From assembly GCA_026393835.1 (NCBI GenBank), contig JAPKZK010000021.1, forward strand, positions 1-64,000: a stretch of 64,000 nt of DNA, in the 5' to 3' direction. A model generated the notes under the pieces. The model did not search any database. It was not told the DNA's origin and saw nothing but the letters and a program-made list of their open reading frames with translations. The first letter of the stretch is position 1; the number at the start of each line of letters is the position of its first letter. The position numbers were made by a program, and so were the translations under genes. Origin of the DNA: Candidatus Aminicenantota bacterium (GTDB lineage: Bacteria > Acidobacteriota > Aminicenantia > UBA2199). Positions 32,986-43,800 of the stretch are shown here, piece after piece.

Positions 32986-33741
32986 ATGATGTTGATTATA
33001 TCGGGAAGTTTACCGAAGTCCGGCAGTGCCTGGCTTTTTTATCTTACCAATGACTTAATGGCAGTCGCAGGATACTCAGATACCCTGTGGATCAAGAAAA
33101 AATTTGACCTGGAGTTTATTAAATATGATTCATGTAATATCCAGGAACCCACCGAGGAGAAATTAACCATTTTAACGTCACCCCCGGTCTCCAATTATTC
33201 GTTTGCGGTCAAAACCCATTACCCCCATAATCCCCATGTATTAAAGTTACTGGCAGAGGGAAAGATCAAAATGACATACATCTATCGTGACCCCAGGGAC
33301 TTAGCAGTGTCCGGACTGGAAGCCGGTAGGAAACTCAGGCAAAAAGGAATATTTAATCGATTTGGGGAAATTTACACCATGAAAGACGCCTTATTTTGGA
33401 CTCACGGTATACTCAGGGATAATTGGCAAAACTGGAGTAACATAGAAGGAGTTTTATATTTTAAGTACGAAAACCTGTTAGAAAATACAACGGCCGAATT
33501 ATTGCGACTCTGCAATTACCTGGAAATTTCTGTTAAAGAAGAAATAATAAAACGAATCATAGACAAACACAGCGCCGAACGATTAAAAAAAACAGCGGAA
33601 AACATGAATTCCCATAAATATCACTTTAATAAAGCTAAATCAGGCCGTTTCCGAGAGGTAATGACAGGTGAACAAATCCAATTGTGTCAGCAAATTTTTG
33701 GCGATTACTTAGAAAAAATGGGGTATTCCGAAGGATTCTAA
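32986..33741 (+). CDS. sulfotransferase-domain protein
   Basis: About 251 aa from the ATG at 32986, which follows AAGGAG; an in-frame ATG at 32923 lacks such a site. The 5'-PAPS loop is seen as GSLPKSGSAWLFYL near residue 6, and the 3'-phosphate motif as YIYRDPRDLAVS near residue 102. Such enzymes move sulfate from PAPS to alcohols, sugars or lipids. The substrate cannot be told. It stands alone behind the 21-bp array and its own promoter. Confidence 0.8.
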   Translation: MMLIISGSLPKSGSAWLFYLTNDLMAVAGYSDTLWIKKKFDLEFIKYDSCNIQEPTEEKLTILTSPPVSNYSFAVKTHYPHNPHVLKLLAEGKIKMTYIYRDPRDLAVSGLEAGRKLRQKGIFNRFGEIYTMKDALFWTHGILRDNWQNWSNIEGVLYFKYENLLENTTAELLRLCNYLEISVKEEIIKRIIDKHSAERLKKTAENMNSHKYHFNKAKSGRFREVMTGEQIQLCQQIFGDYLEKMGYSEGF

Positions 33742-33842
33742 AGAATAGTCCGTCAATTACACGATTAACCCGGGAAGAAGGAAGAAGGGTGCCAGGCAAG
33801 AAAAGCCATACTTCAATAAATTTGTAAATATTCCGACTTTTC

Positions 33843-33871
33843 TTGCAAAGTTCCCACTGCCCTGGTATAAT
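33843..33871 (+). promoter_or_regulatory. promoter of the amino-acid transporter gene
   Basis: TTGCAA (33843-33848), 17 bases, TATAAT (33866-33871). Expected start near 33878, 20 bases before the ATG. Confidence 0.65.
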
Positions 33872-33897
33872 CCTTTCTTCAAATACGGAATACCAAC

Positions 33898-35358
33898 ATG
33901 AATATGGCAAACGAAAAAACAAACATTAAAGTGCTGGGTTTCTTCCCCCTGCTGGCCCTCGTCGTCGGCTCCATCGTGGGCGCAGGCATCTTCAATTCAC
34001 CCGCCGACCTGGGCAGCAAAGCCAACCCCGGCTGGATCATCGCGGCATGGCTCATTACCGCGGTGGGGATCTTTTCCCTGGTCAAAATCTTCCACTTCCT
34101 TGCCGATAAACGCCCCGACCTGGAAGGCGGCATATATACCTATGCTCACGAAGTGGCCGGGGAGTTCGTGGGGTTCAACTCCGCCTACGGCTATTGGTGG
34201 AGCACGCTCTTCACCAACCTGGCTTATTTATTCGCAATCCCCAAAATTTTGAGTAACTATATCCCGGTCCTGGCGTCAAACAAATGGGCGGCTTTTATCC
34301 TGGCCAGCGCCCTTTTGTGGATCTACTACCTGCTGATCCTGGCAGGCATCAAGACCGCCGGGATCGCCAACGGCATTATTACACTGCTCAAACTTCTCCC
34401 ACTTATCTTTGTCATTGTGGTCACCCTGTTTATGTTCAAACCGTCGCTGATCGGCGATCCTTTTTCCACCACCTTGAGCGGCACCGGGGCAAGCGCCGGG
34501 TTCTGGGAACAAATCAACGGCAGTTTCGGCATCCTGGTCTTCGCCTTCCTGGGCATCGAGTCGGCCGTGGTTATATCAAGTAAGGCCAGGAACCCCAGGG
34601 ACGTGGGCCGCGTTACCATGCTGGGTTTCATTATAACGCTGATCATCTATGTTCTTGTTTCTACGCTGACCATGGGCGTTGCGCCGGCCAAAGAGATCGT
34701 CAATGCTTCCAGCCCGCTGGGTGCGGTCCTGGGTTACGCTGTCGGCGGTTTCGGGAAACATTTCCTGAATTTCGGGTTCCTTTTCTCGGTCATGGGCGCA
34801 CTTCTTTCCTGGCTGCTGCTGACGGCTGAGACGCCATATATCCCCGCGGTTAAAGGCCACGTTTTCCCAAAAGCTTTTGCCAGGACAAACCGACGGGCCA
34901 CACCCGTATACTCGCTGACTGTGACCAATATTATTACCCAGGTGATCCTGGTGCTGCTGTATATGTTTTCCGCTACCGCGGATATCGGCGCCATCGGCAA
35001 CGCCCCGCTTTTGCAGAACCTGTATTTTGCGGCTATTAACCTTTCGGTTATTTGCGCATTAGTGCCGTATGTGATGTCATCTATTCTCGGCGCGCAGCAG
35101 GCCCACCGGGAAAAAACGGTTGCCCCGGTGATTTACGCGACACTGAGCATCGCCTTTTTCCTCTGGGTCTTTATCGCCATGGCTAAATATACGGCCGCTG
35201 CCGTTATTATCTATACCACGGGCGTGATTTTTCGCTTTTTCGTGCACCGCGAACGCAGCGAGAAATTCCCCCTGGGGGAAATCGTTTTCTACCTGGCGCT
35301 GCTGCTGGGAAGCGTGGTAGTGGCGTACTTCATCGGCAGGGGCGCGATTCGTTTTTGA
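33898..35358 (+). CDS. APC-superfamily amino-acid/polyamine antiporter
   Basis: A 486-aa inner-membrane protein with about 12-13 helices. The first helix carries the APC substrate motif SIVGAGIFNSPADLG, and EGGIYTYAHEVAG follows near residue 84. This start resembles the basic amino-acid antiporter group (arginine/ornithine, lysine/cadaverine). Substrate is inferred from family likeness only. A monocistronic unit with its own promoter. Confidence 0.82.
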   Translation: MNMANEKTNIKVLGFFPLLALVVGSIVGAGIFNSPADLGSKANPGWIIAAWLITAVGIFSLVKIFHFLADKRPDLEGGIYTYAHEVAGEFVGFNSAYGYWWSTLFTNLAYLFAIPKILSNYIPVLASNKWAAFILASALLWIYYLLILAGIKTAGIANGIITLLKLLPLIFVIVVTLFMFKPSLIGDPFSTTLSGTGASAGFWEQINGSFGILVFAFLGIESAVVISSKARNPRDVGRVTMLGFIITLIIYVLVSTLTMGVAPAKEIVNASSPLGAVLGYAVGGFGKHFLNFGFLFSVMGALLSWLLLTAETPYIPAVKGHVFPKAFARTNRRATPVYSLTVTNIITQVILVLLYMFSATADIGAIGNAPLLQNLYFAAINLSVICALVPYVMSSILGAQQAHREKTVAPVIYATLSIAFFLWVFIAMAKYTAAAVIIYTTGVIFRFFVHRERSEKFPLGEIVFYLALLLGSVVVAYFIGRGAIRF

Positions 35359-35377
35359 TAATTCGACAAACCTGGAC

Positions 35378-36547
35378 CTATCGAAACACATGATGAGTCG
35401 AAACGGCTAACTCCGGGAACAAAAAGCGGCGAAAGAATTTTAAACAGCCATGGATAAACCGCGACCGCGATTTCATGTAAAAATAGGTGGGGATACAATC
35501 CCCCCCAATACGCTGCTTGATATAATAGGACGTCTGCCCTAAATCCAACTGCTTACAGCCGCGTTCCATGGCCAGTTTTAATATGCCGTAAATTAAGTTG
35601 AAATATAAAGCGAATTCATCCCTCCGGGAATAATTAATCCCAACCAGTAGAAAGGTCATGGTCCCCTCATGTGAATACAAGAGCGCCGCGCCCAATACTT
35701 CCCCGCCCTGTTGAAACGTTAATATTTCAAATTGATCCTGCATTTTCATGAATAAATGTTCGAAAAATGCTGAATTGAGGATTTCCAATTGTACGCCGGC
35801 CTGCGCCATGACCTGGAGATATAGTTCATAAAATCGATCCGCCGGACAGATGGCGGCGCTGCCCAATACCAACACGGGTTCGCTTGAAACCGGCGCGGGA
35901 AAGTTTTGGTATTCGATGGTATGTTTGCCGGTACGCATTTTTTTAAGATTATTTTTGATCTGACGCCGGTACTTGTAACGCAAAGCCGACAGGTACTGGT
36001 CGAAGTTTGACCACCGTACCGGCATGGATACATAGGGCAGGCTGGGGGCGCGGAAAAAACCGTGCGCCGTCAATCCATCGATATCCCGGATATGATCCCG
36101 GCAAAATTCCTTGACGCACATGTACTTGATACCCTGGCCCCGGCTAATCGCCTCCATCTCCCCCACCAGGGAATTCAATATTTCATCGGTATATGATGAA
36201 TCGCTAATGATGAGGTTGTGCTTCCCGATGGAAATGGGCAGCCCGCAAAACAGCATTTCTATCTTGAAAAAATTGGGAAACCACCGGCGCAGCCGCTGGA
36301 TGATTTTCTGAGCGGTCGGCCCTAAAAACAAATCCAGTGAAATTTTAAAGGCCGATAAGGCCGCGCTCCCCACCAGTTTATCATGGGCATAAAAAAGCAG
36401 GTACCAACAGCGACTCCCTTCCACTTTCGCGTCCTCAACGGATTGAACGAAACGGTAATCATGGAAGAATTCGGCTTTCGAGATGATGGAATTCCAGAGG
36501 GATTCTTCGATGTCATGGATGGATTGGAATCGTTTAACGTTTATCAT
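35378..36547 (-). CDS. GNAT-fold acyltransferase-like protein (FemAB/BioF2-like)
   Basis: About 389 aa from the ATG at 36547 (MINVKRFQSIHDIEESLW); the longer frame to 36616 would use the low-complexity tail of the upstream gene. The C-terminal half has the acyl-CoA-like region FQQGGEVLGAALLYSHEGTM and YGILKLAMERGCKQLDLGQT, a pattern of peptidogalycan biosynthesis/FemAB-type proteins. It is the last gene of a leftward four-gene operon and overlaps the radical SAM gene by 14 bases. The substrate is unknown. Confidence 0.6.
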   Translation of the reverse strand: MINVKRFQSIHDIEESLWNSIISKAEFFHDYRFVQSVEDAKVEGSRCWYLLFYAHDKLVGSAALSAFKISLDLFLGPTAQKIIQRLRRWFPNFFKIEMLFCGLPISIGKHNLIISDSSYTDEILNSLVGEMEAISRGQGIKYMCVKEFCRDHIRDIDGLTAHGFFRAPSLPYVSMPVRWSNFDQYLSALRYKYRRQIKNNLKKMRTGKHTIEYQNFPAPVSSEPVLVLGSAAICPADRFYELYLQVMAQAGVQLEILNSAFFEHLFMKMQDQFEILTFQQGGEVLGAALLYSHEGTMTFLLVGINYSRRDEFALYFNLIYGILKLAMERGCKQLDLGQTSYYIKQRIGGDCIPTYFYMKSRSRFIHGCLKFFRRFLFPELAVSTHHVFR

Positions 36548-37991
36548 TCTCTTTCGGGTGCCCGGCGAGCCCGGCGCGCCCGTCGCGCCCGCGCGCAGAG
36601 GCCAGGTACTTTGCATGCAAATGCGCCTTGCGCAGGGATAACATCACGCGAACGCCGCCCCACACCAGGCGCAAATATTTTTTCGACCATACCGGCGGCG
36701 CCGTCCTTAACTGCAGGCGACGCGCCCTCCCGATATCCAGTATCTTACGAATATATAATTTCCGTATCTGCCGGTAAAATTCCTTAAGCGGCAATCGGGT
36801 GGGCAAAAGCGCATGCTGCATGTCCCAGATTTCATAATCGCCCCGGTCCACCGTAAGCGTGTTTTCAAAGCGGGAGAAAATGGTTGTCCCGGGCAACGGC
36901 GTGAGGGGCTGGATAACGGTATAATATATGCCTGTTTTTTCTATGTAGTCTCCCAGCCGGGCAAAGTCTTTTTTGGTCCAGCCGGGGTCCACGATAAAAG
37001 AGCCGTAAACATCCACTTTATTTTTGCGTAAAATTTCCACCGCCTCAGTGTTTAGGGTCACGGTGGCTTTTTTTTCATAATTCAGCAACTCGTCGTCGCG
37101 GGGAGATTCCAGGCCGACGATGCAGGCTTTTAACCCGATCTCCGCCCAGTCCCGGATGATACCGGGATGTTTGACGATAAAATCGGTGTGGGCATATGCC
37201 AGGTAATCCTTTTCAATACGGCGCTCCCGGATTAAATCCCGTAACTTCCGCAAACGGTTTATATCCACGAAAAATGTATCATCGACAAAATAAATATCCC
37301 TGGATTCGATCTGTTGGATTTCTTCCACTACGGATTCCGCGCTGCGCAGGTAAACGTTACCCCCGGTAAGGCGCCAGCAAAAGCAAAAATTGCAGGTAAA
37401 GGGACACCCGAAAATGGTTTTTACCAGCGTCACGGGCTGATGAAAAAGGTAATAGTAGCGGTTTTTATATTTCTCTATCAGGCTGCGCCGCGGCAGCGGT
37501 AGGTTTTTGACGTCCACCGCCAGGGTCCCCGGCGGTGAAAAGCGTAAACTCGGCCCATCCGGGAAAGCGAGCCCCGGGATCGTTTCCAAAGATTGGCCGC
37601 GATCGTAATTAGCGATGATGCGTCCCGCCAGGGCCGCGCCTTCCCCCATGGCGATCACATCGATATGGGGATCGCTGAAATCCCCGGGCGCCAGGGTGGC
37701 ATGCACCCCGCCCACCATGGTCAAAACCTTCGGGTTAAATGCTTTTGCCTCGCAACAAATGTCTTTCACGACGTTTACGCCGGTGATATAAGAACCGGTG
37801 CCCACGATATCCGGTTGAAACGACCGGAGTTTTCCGCGCAGGTCCTTTTCCAGGATCATATCCAATATTTCCACGTTATGGCCCTGTATCCCGGCGGCCA
37901 CATATTCCAATTCCAGGGGTTCACATACCATAATATGTTTTAACCCGATGGTGTATTTCGGGGGATTGGGTCTTACCAGCAATATTTTCAT
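36534..37991 (-). CDS. B12-binding-domain radical SAM protein (second of two)
   Basis: A 485-aa enzyme. Residues about 1-150 form a cobalamin-binding-like Rossmann domain (VGTGSYITGV, TMVGGVHATLAPGDF), and the radical SAM cluster is CPFTCNFC near residue 204. Further family features are IYFVDDTFFVD and GLKACIVGLESPRDDELLN. Class B radical SAM enzymes often methylate unreactive carbons or build lipids and antibiotics. The C-terminus has a short low-complexity tail (RGRDGRAGLAGHP). Four-base overlap with the upstream GNAT-like gene implies one transcript. Confidence 0.82.
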   Translation of the reverse strand: MKILLVRPNPPKYTIGLKHIMVCEPLELEYVAAGIQGHNVEILDMILEKDLRGKLRSFQPDIVGTGSYITGVNVVKDICCEAKAFNPKVLTMVGGVHATLAPGDFSDPHIDVIAMGEGAALAGRIIANYDRGQSLETIPGLAFPDGPSLRFSPPGTLAVDVKNLPLPRRSLIEKYKNRYYYLFHQPVTLVKTIFGCPFTCNFCFCWRLTGGNVYLRSAESVVEEIQQIESRDIYFVDDTFFVDINRLRKLRDLIRERRIEKDYLAYAHTDFIVKHPGIIRDWAEIGLKACIVGLESPRDDELLNYEKKATVTLNTEAVEILRKNKVDVYGSFIVDPGWTKKDFARLGDYIEKTGIYYTVIQPLTPLPGTTIFSRFENTLTVDRGDYEIWDMQHALLPTRLPLKEFYRQIRKLYIRKILDIGRARRLQLRTAPPVWSKKYLRLVWGGVRVMLSLRKAHLHAKYLASARGRDGRAGLAGHPKENDKR

Positions 37992-39136
37992 GGCGTGGTT
38001 ACCTCCATTATATTATCGTTAATCGGGGCGTGGTAGATACGGTAGCGCTTGTTTGCCCTGAAACCAAGGGTATCCAATAACCCGCGCATGCGTTGATTGG
38101 ATTCCATCACCACCCCCAGCTCGGCTTTTTGGTAATGACGCGCCCTGCCCACCCGATGCAAACGATGGATAAGCATTGCGGCCGTCCCCAGGTTTCGATA
38201 GGCCGGGAGAACGCCTAAAACCATGACGCGGGCGTTCCTGATGCGGCGGCGGCGTAAGGCAAAACGGAATATGCCGAAGGGAAAAAAAGTGCCGTTTAAT
38301 TCTTTCAATATCTCATTGACATCCGGCAATGTCAGGCAAAAGCCCACGGGCTTGCCCTTGTATTCGGCAAACAAAACCAGCTCGTCATCGGCGAATAGCC
38401 GGAAAACTTTTCCCATTTCTTCCGCTTCCGCCAGGGTAATGGGTACAAAGCCCCAGACACCTTGAAAACTTGCATTATAAACTTCCCTTATGGCCAGGAT
38501 TTCCTCTTTCAAGCGTTTCCTGTTTAAGGGGCGAATATGAATTTCGCTGTGCAGCGAAAGCGTTTCCATTATTCTTTCAAACCTGTCCGGGTAGGCATGG
38601 GAAAATTGCCATTCATAGTTCAACATATCCATTGCCTTTTCAAATCCGCAGGCTTCCAACAGTTTGGCGTAATAGGGCGGGTTATAGGCGGTCATAATCA
38701 TGGGGTCGGAATCGAATCCTTCCACCAGTATGCCGGCTTCGTCGTTGGTGGTGAAGTTCACCGGGCCGATAACGCGGGCGCGGTTATTGCCGCGAAGCTC
38801 ATCCATGACGGCGCCCATCAGCGCCCGCGCCGCTGCGATGTCGTCGATGCATTCGAACATGCCGAAGAAACCGGCTTTATCATGATAGAGTTCGTCGTGA
38901 ACCGGGTTAATAATGGCGGCGCAGCGGCCCACCAATGCTTCCTTTTCATCCAGCGCGGCGAATAATTTCACTGACCCGTACCGGAAAAAAGGGTTCTCAA
39001 GGGGATGGAGGCGTCGGCGCATATCCAGGGTTAAAGGCGGGACCCAATGGTTGTTTCCCCGGTAAATCGCCCGGGGGAATTTAATAAATTTTCCCACCAG
39101 CCGGCGGCTATCGACTTCAATAATTCTATAATCCAT
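37988..39136 (-). CDS. GNAT-like protein of the radical SAM operon
   Basis: About 382 aa from the ATG at 39136, which has GGAG six bases upstream; an earlier ATG at 39151 overlaps the previous stop codon. The N-terminal part reads FIKFPRAIYRGNNHWVPPL and the middle GPVNFTTNDEAGILVEGF, both common in a family of uncharacterised N-acetyltransferase-like proteins; a GNAT region is VMVLGVLPAYRNLGTAAMLI. It lies between two radical SAM genes and is coupled to both by overlaps. Confidence 0.65.
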   Translation of the reverse strand: MDYRIIEVDSRRLVGKFIKFPRAIYRGNNHWVPPLTLDMRRRLHPLENPFFRYGSVKLFAALDEKEALVGRCAAIINPVHDELYHDKAGFFGMFECIDDIAAARALMGAVMDELRGNNRARVIGPVNFTTNDEAGILVEGFDSDPMIMTAYNPPYYAKLLEACGFEKAMDMLNYEWQFSHAYPDRFERIMETLSLHSEIHIRPLNRKRLKEEILAIREVYNASFQGVWGFVPITLAEAEEMGKVFRLFADDELVLFAEYKGKPVGFCLTLPDVNEILKELNGTFFPFGIFRFALRRRRIRNARVMVLGVLPAYRNLGTAAMLIHRLHRVGRARHYQKAELGVVMESNQRMRGLLDTLGFRANKRYRIYHAPINDNIMEVTTP

Positions 39137-39150
39137 TGTCGCTCCATTCA

Positions 39151-40608
39151 TTACAACATACCGGGGGCGATGCGTTTGCGCACATAGCGCCGGTAGTGAA
39201 GATTTATAAATAGGATGAGCAGGCGGGAGAAGAGTGAGAGTTTGATGGGCGAGCCCAATACGCGCTTGAAAATCATGGGGATGGTAAACACTTTTTCATA
39301 CAGCCGCCAATAGCCGCGGTCCAATTCGTCGGGGCCCATTTGCAGCGGTTGAAACACCACCTGCGAGGCGTTGTAGTTGGTAAAGTCATGATCGATAATG
39401 CGATTTTCCTGCCGCAAGCGTTCGTAAAGGGGCGTACCCGGGATGGGGGTGAGGATATAGAACTTGGGTAAGGCCACCCGGTTGCGAATAATGAAATCGG
39501 CGGTTCGGTCAAAGACCCCGGGGTCGTCGCCGTCGATGCCCAGCACCATTTCGGTGGCGGTATCGATGCCGGCTTCCCGGATGGTTTCAAGGCATTTTTC
39601 ATAATCTTCGACTTTGACAAACAGTTTGTTGATGGAGCTGAGGCTGGCCTGGTTCACCGTTTCCAGGCCGAAGGAGAGCGTTAAACATCCGCTGTGGACA
39701 GCGGCTTCCAGCATTCCCGGTTTATCTGCGATATAAAGGGCGCACTGGCTCACCCACTGGACGTCGAGTTTTTTTATTTCGGAAAAAAGTTCGATGGCAT
39801 GGGCCGGGTCTGCCGCGATGTTGTCGTCCACCAGGAGGATGCGTTTGAAGCCCAGGCGTTTGACCGCTTTAATGTCGCGGATGACTTCTTCGGTGGAACG
39901 GCGGCAGTATTGGCCGTGGTAATGGGCGGCAATGGAGCAAAAATCGCAGGAATGGGGACAGCCGCGGCCGGCAAATACCGGCATTACAAACCCGATTCGT
40001 TTGCGCGCGATGAGATCGTAGCGGGGCAGCGGCCAACTCAACGACGCGCTTTCCGTACCATTGTAAATGCCTTTCATTTGTCCCTGTTCAAAGTCCCTCA
40101 AGATTTTTTCCCACACCCCTTCCGCGTCCCCGACGCATACGGCGTCGGCGCCGTTCTCCAGAATGTACTTCGGGATCAGGGAAGCCATCAGGCCCCCCAT
40201 CACTACCTGTTTCCCGCGGGCCTTGAATTCTTTGGCAATCTTGATTCCCTGCCAGAGGCCGACGCCCATGCCGGACACGGCAATTAAGTCCGCATCGGTA
40301 TCGAAAGGAATTTTTTCAATAGTTTCGAATACGATTTCGATATCCCAGTGGGCGGGGGTCAGCGCAGCCAGGACGGCCCCGGTAATACCGGGCAGCAGCA
40401 GGAATAGCTGCTTTACCGGGCGGCCGTCGTTGCGAATCAGGGTAGGGAAAACCAGTAGTACTTTGAATTTTTTGGGGGTGGCCGTCCATTGACCATAGTA
40501 ATCCTTTACGAAACGTTTTACCAGGTAACGTCTTCTTAGTTGCCAGGAACCGTATGCCGTGGCGGCGGCTAATATTAACAGTCCTGTGAAATAGAGAAAT
40601 ACCATCAT
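39151..40608 (-). CDS. B12-binding-domain radical SAM protein (first of two)
   Basis: About 485 aa from the ATG pair at 40608, which has GGAGG upstream; the frame is open to 40647. An N-terminal membrane helix (MVFLYFTGLLILAAATAYGS) anchors it, which is unusual for a radical SAM enzyme. Then come a cobalamin-binding-like domain (GMGVGLWQGIKIA, VMGGLMASLIPKYI), the cluster CPHSCDFC near 232, and ILLVDDNIAADPAH. Membrane attachment suggests a lipid substrate. It heads the leftward operon of radical SAM and GNAT-like genes. Confidence 0.82.
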   Translation of the reverse strand: MMVFLYFTGLLILAAATAYGSWQLRRRYLVKRFVKDYYGQWTATPKKFKVLLVFPTLIRNDGRPVKQLFLLLPGITGAVLAALTPAHWDIEIVFETIEKIPFDTDADLIAVSGMGVGLWQGIKIAKEFKARGKQVVMGGLMASLIPKYILENGADAVCVGDAEGVWEKILRDFEQGQMKGIYNGTESASLSWPLPRYDLIARKRIGFVMPVFAGRGCPHSCDFCSIAAHYHGQYCRRSTEEVIRDIKAVKRLGFKRILLVDDNIAADPAHAIELFSEIKKLDVQWVSQCALYIADKPGMLEAAVHSGCLTLSFGLETVNQASLSSINKLFVKVEDYEKCLETIREAGIDTATEMVLGIDGDDPGVFDRTADFIIRNRVALPKFYILTPIPGTPLYERLRQENRIIDHDFTNYNASQVVFQPLQMGPDELDRGYWRLYEKVFTIPMIFKRVLGSPIKLSLFSRLLILFINLHYRRYVRKRIAPGML

Positions 40609-40747
40609 GTTAGTTATTACCTCCGGCTCGTTGTCCCTTAAATCCATTTTTCATGTTTTGATTATAATATTTTCCAATAAAAAGATCAACACGCGCCCCA
40701 TCGCCGCCCGTTGAGTCATGAAGTTTCTACGTTTCTAGAATTTCAAG

Positions 40748-40776
40748 TTGATATATTTTGTATTATTTGATATTAT
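40748..40776 (+). promoter_or_regulatory. promoter of the helicase-methyltransferase operon
   Basis: TTGATA (40748-40753), 17 bases, TATTAT (40771-40776). The start would be near 40783, directly before a GGAGG site. Confidence 0.6.
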
Positions 40777-40797
40777 TAAAGGCTGTGGAGGTAATTT

Positions 40798-40872
40798 ATG
40801 GACGTTCGGTTTAAGCAGAGCAGGGCCAATTTTAGAGACCTATACATGATGGCGAGAATGACGAATGCTTAA
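40798..40872 (+). CDS. 24-aa leader peptide overlapping the helicase gene
   Basis: ATG at 40798 follows TGGAGG and gives MDVRFKQSRANFRDLYMMAR then MTNA, with a TAA at 40870-40872. The helicase ATG (40865) lies inside its last codons in another frame. The helicase start has no good site of its own, so coupling through this peptide is likely. Confidence 0.5.
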   Translation: MDVRFKQSRANFRDLYMMARMTNA

Positions 40873-43800
40873 TTCAGCAATTCGAGATAACCGCAATCAT
40901 GGAACTGTTGGGGATTTTCTTAAACAAATTATATTAAAAAATTCCGATGTGGCAATCGTCTCAGCTTATTTTACCATTTACGCTTACCATCATCTCAAGG
41001 GTAACCTCGATGGGATTAGTAAGCTGCGGTTTCTTTTCGGAGAACCGACTTTCATTAAAGCCATGGACCCGGATAAGGTGAATCCCCGCGACTTCAAAAT
41101 AGAGGATGATAAGCTTTCCATTCCCCTTGAAAGCCGGTTGAAGCAAAAAAAAATCGCTCAAGAGTGCTCGGAATGGATTAAATCCAAAACGGAAATCCGT
41201 TCCATGGTTAAACCTAACTTCTTGCATGGAAAACTCTATCATGTGCGCCAGGAAAGCGGTATTGAAATGGCGATTGCCGGTAGTTCCAATTTTACGGCGA
41301 ATGGGCTTGGGCTCGGCGGCAGTAAGAACATCGAGTTAAATCTTGTCATCGATAGCAATAGAGAAATGAAGGAATTAAAAGAATGGTTTGACGCAATCTG
41401 GAATGACCGAACCGGTCTTGTTGAAGATGTAAAAGATCAGGTGATAACATACCTTCAACAACTTTATATTGAAAATGACCCGGAATTTATTTACTTCAAA
41501 ACCCTGTTCCATATTTTCGAGAGCTACCTTGATGAACAAAAAAAAGGCGGGCTTTTGGATGAGCGTACCGGTTTCTTTGATACTGAAGTGTGGAACATGC
41601 TCTATGATTTCCAGAAAGACGGGGTTAAGGCCTCGATAAACAAAATAGTAAAGCATAATGGCTGTATTATTGCGGACAGCGTCGGTTTGGGTAAAACCTT
41701 TGAAGCCCTGGCCATTATTAAGTACTTTGAACTGCGCGGGGAACGGGTTCTTGTCGTTTGCCCCAAAAAGCTAACCGGTATCTGGACGATATACCAGGCA
41801 AGTCAAAACCATGCATTAAACCCATTCATGAAAGACCGCTTCGGTTACACAGTCCTGTATCATACCGATATGGGCCGCGAATCAGGGCGTTCCGACGCCA
41901 ATGGCATCGACCTTGAAAATTTCAAATGGGGCGCTTACGACCTGGTGGTCATCGATGAATCCCATAATTTCCGCGGGAACCCCATGGAAAGTGTGAAAGA
42001 TGACGGCAAAGTTAAAATGAACCGCGCCAAATGGTTGATGGAAAAAATAATCAAATCAGGCCCCAAAACAAAAGTCTTGATGCTTTCCGCGACCCCCGTG
42101 AACAATTCGTTGCGCGACTTGAGAAACCAAATTGCTTTTATTACCGAAGGGAAACCGGATGCCCTTTTCGAGTCCTGTAAAATTAAGGACATTGATTTAA
42201 CTTTAAAAAACGCCCAAACGCAATTTACCAATTGGGCCGACCCAAAGAAAAATCCACAGCGAAATCAAAAACAGCTTCTCGAAAAATTGGATTCATCTTT
42301 CTTTAAGCTCATGGATGAATTAACCATTGCCCGGTCCAGGAAACATATTAAGGGCCATTATTCAATCGAGTCCATGGGCAAGTTCCCGGAAAGAAATAAA
42401 CCCCATTCGGTTTACCCGGAAATAGATTTAAATAATCGGTTTCCTTCTTATGATGGGATTAACCGGCAAATCCTCGCATATAAACTGTCCGTTTTCAATC
42501 CTTCGGCTTATGTCAAAGCGGACCGGCAACAAAAATATGAAGCAATGGCCGCTACCCAGGTATTGAATTTCAGGCAGGGAGACCGGGAACATTTCTTGAT
42601 CGGGATGATGAAGGTTAATTTCCTGAAGCGCCTGGAAAGTTCAATCAAGTCTTTTGAAATCTCCCTGGACAGGACCATTCGCAAGATTGAAAACCTTGAG
42701 AAAAAGATAACGGAATTTCTTCGCTCAAAACAAGAATCGCAAGATGAATCGCTGGATATTCTTACCCCGGATGAAGAAGAATGGGAAGAAAACGGGGATG
42801 ATATCGATCAATGGCAGGTTGGTAAAAAATTAAAGTTTAATCTGGCCGACCTGGAGTTGGAACAATGGCTGGCGGATTTAAAAAATGATAGGGATGCGCT
42901 TATTGGCCTTTTAAATAACGCCCAGGCAGTGACCCCGGAAAGGGACGCCAAATTAAACGAGCTGAAAACCTTAATCTCCCAAAAAATCCAGGCCCCGATA
43001 AATGCGGCAAATAAAAAAGTGCTGGTTTTCACCGCGTTTGCCGATACGGCCCGGTATATCCATGACAATGTGAAGGATTGGTGTCGGAAAGAATTAGGGC
43101 TGCATTGCGCCCTGGTGTGTGGAAGTTTCACCCGGACAACCCTGGGGAAGAATGACTATGACAGCATATTATCGAATTTCTCTCCCATCTCGAAAAACCG
43201 TTCCAAAATAACCTCTGTCATTCAAACGGAAGAAATTGATATTCTCATTGCCACGGATTGTATTAGTGAAGGTCAAAACCTGCAGGACTGCGATTACCTT
43301 ATCAATTATGATATTCACTGGAATCCCGTGCGCATAATCCAGAGATTCGGACGTATCGATCGATTGGGCAGTATTAATGAAAATATCCAGCTCGTAAACT
43401 TCTGGCCCACCCGGGATTTAGACAACTATATCAACTTGAAAGAACGGGTTGAAGCACGCATGGCTTTGGTGGACGTTACAGCCACCGGGGAAGACAATAT
43501 ATTGAACACGGAACAAATACAAGATTTGATATCCGATGATCTCAAATACCGTAACCGGCAGTTAATAAAGCTAAAAGAAGAGATTCTTGACCTTGAAGAT
43601 ATGGATGAAACCGTTTCCCTCACTGATTTTACTCTTGACGATTTCAGGATCGGACTTCTCAATTTCATGGAAAACAATAAAAAGCGTCTCCAGGACGCTC
43701 CTTTAGGATTATATGCCATTGTCCCGTCGCCATCCGGCGAATACGCCGGTTTGCTTGAGAACAGTGACTTTTCGGCGAGTGAAAAGGAAATCATAAAGCC

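Noticed and set aside
36548..36616. N-terminal extension of the GNAT-like gene
   Set aside because: It would translate the low-complexity end of the upstream radical SAM gene in another frame; the ATG at 36547 gives a normal start.
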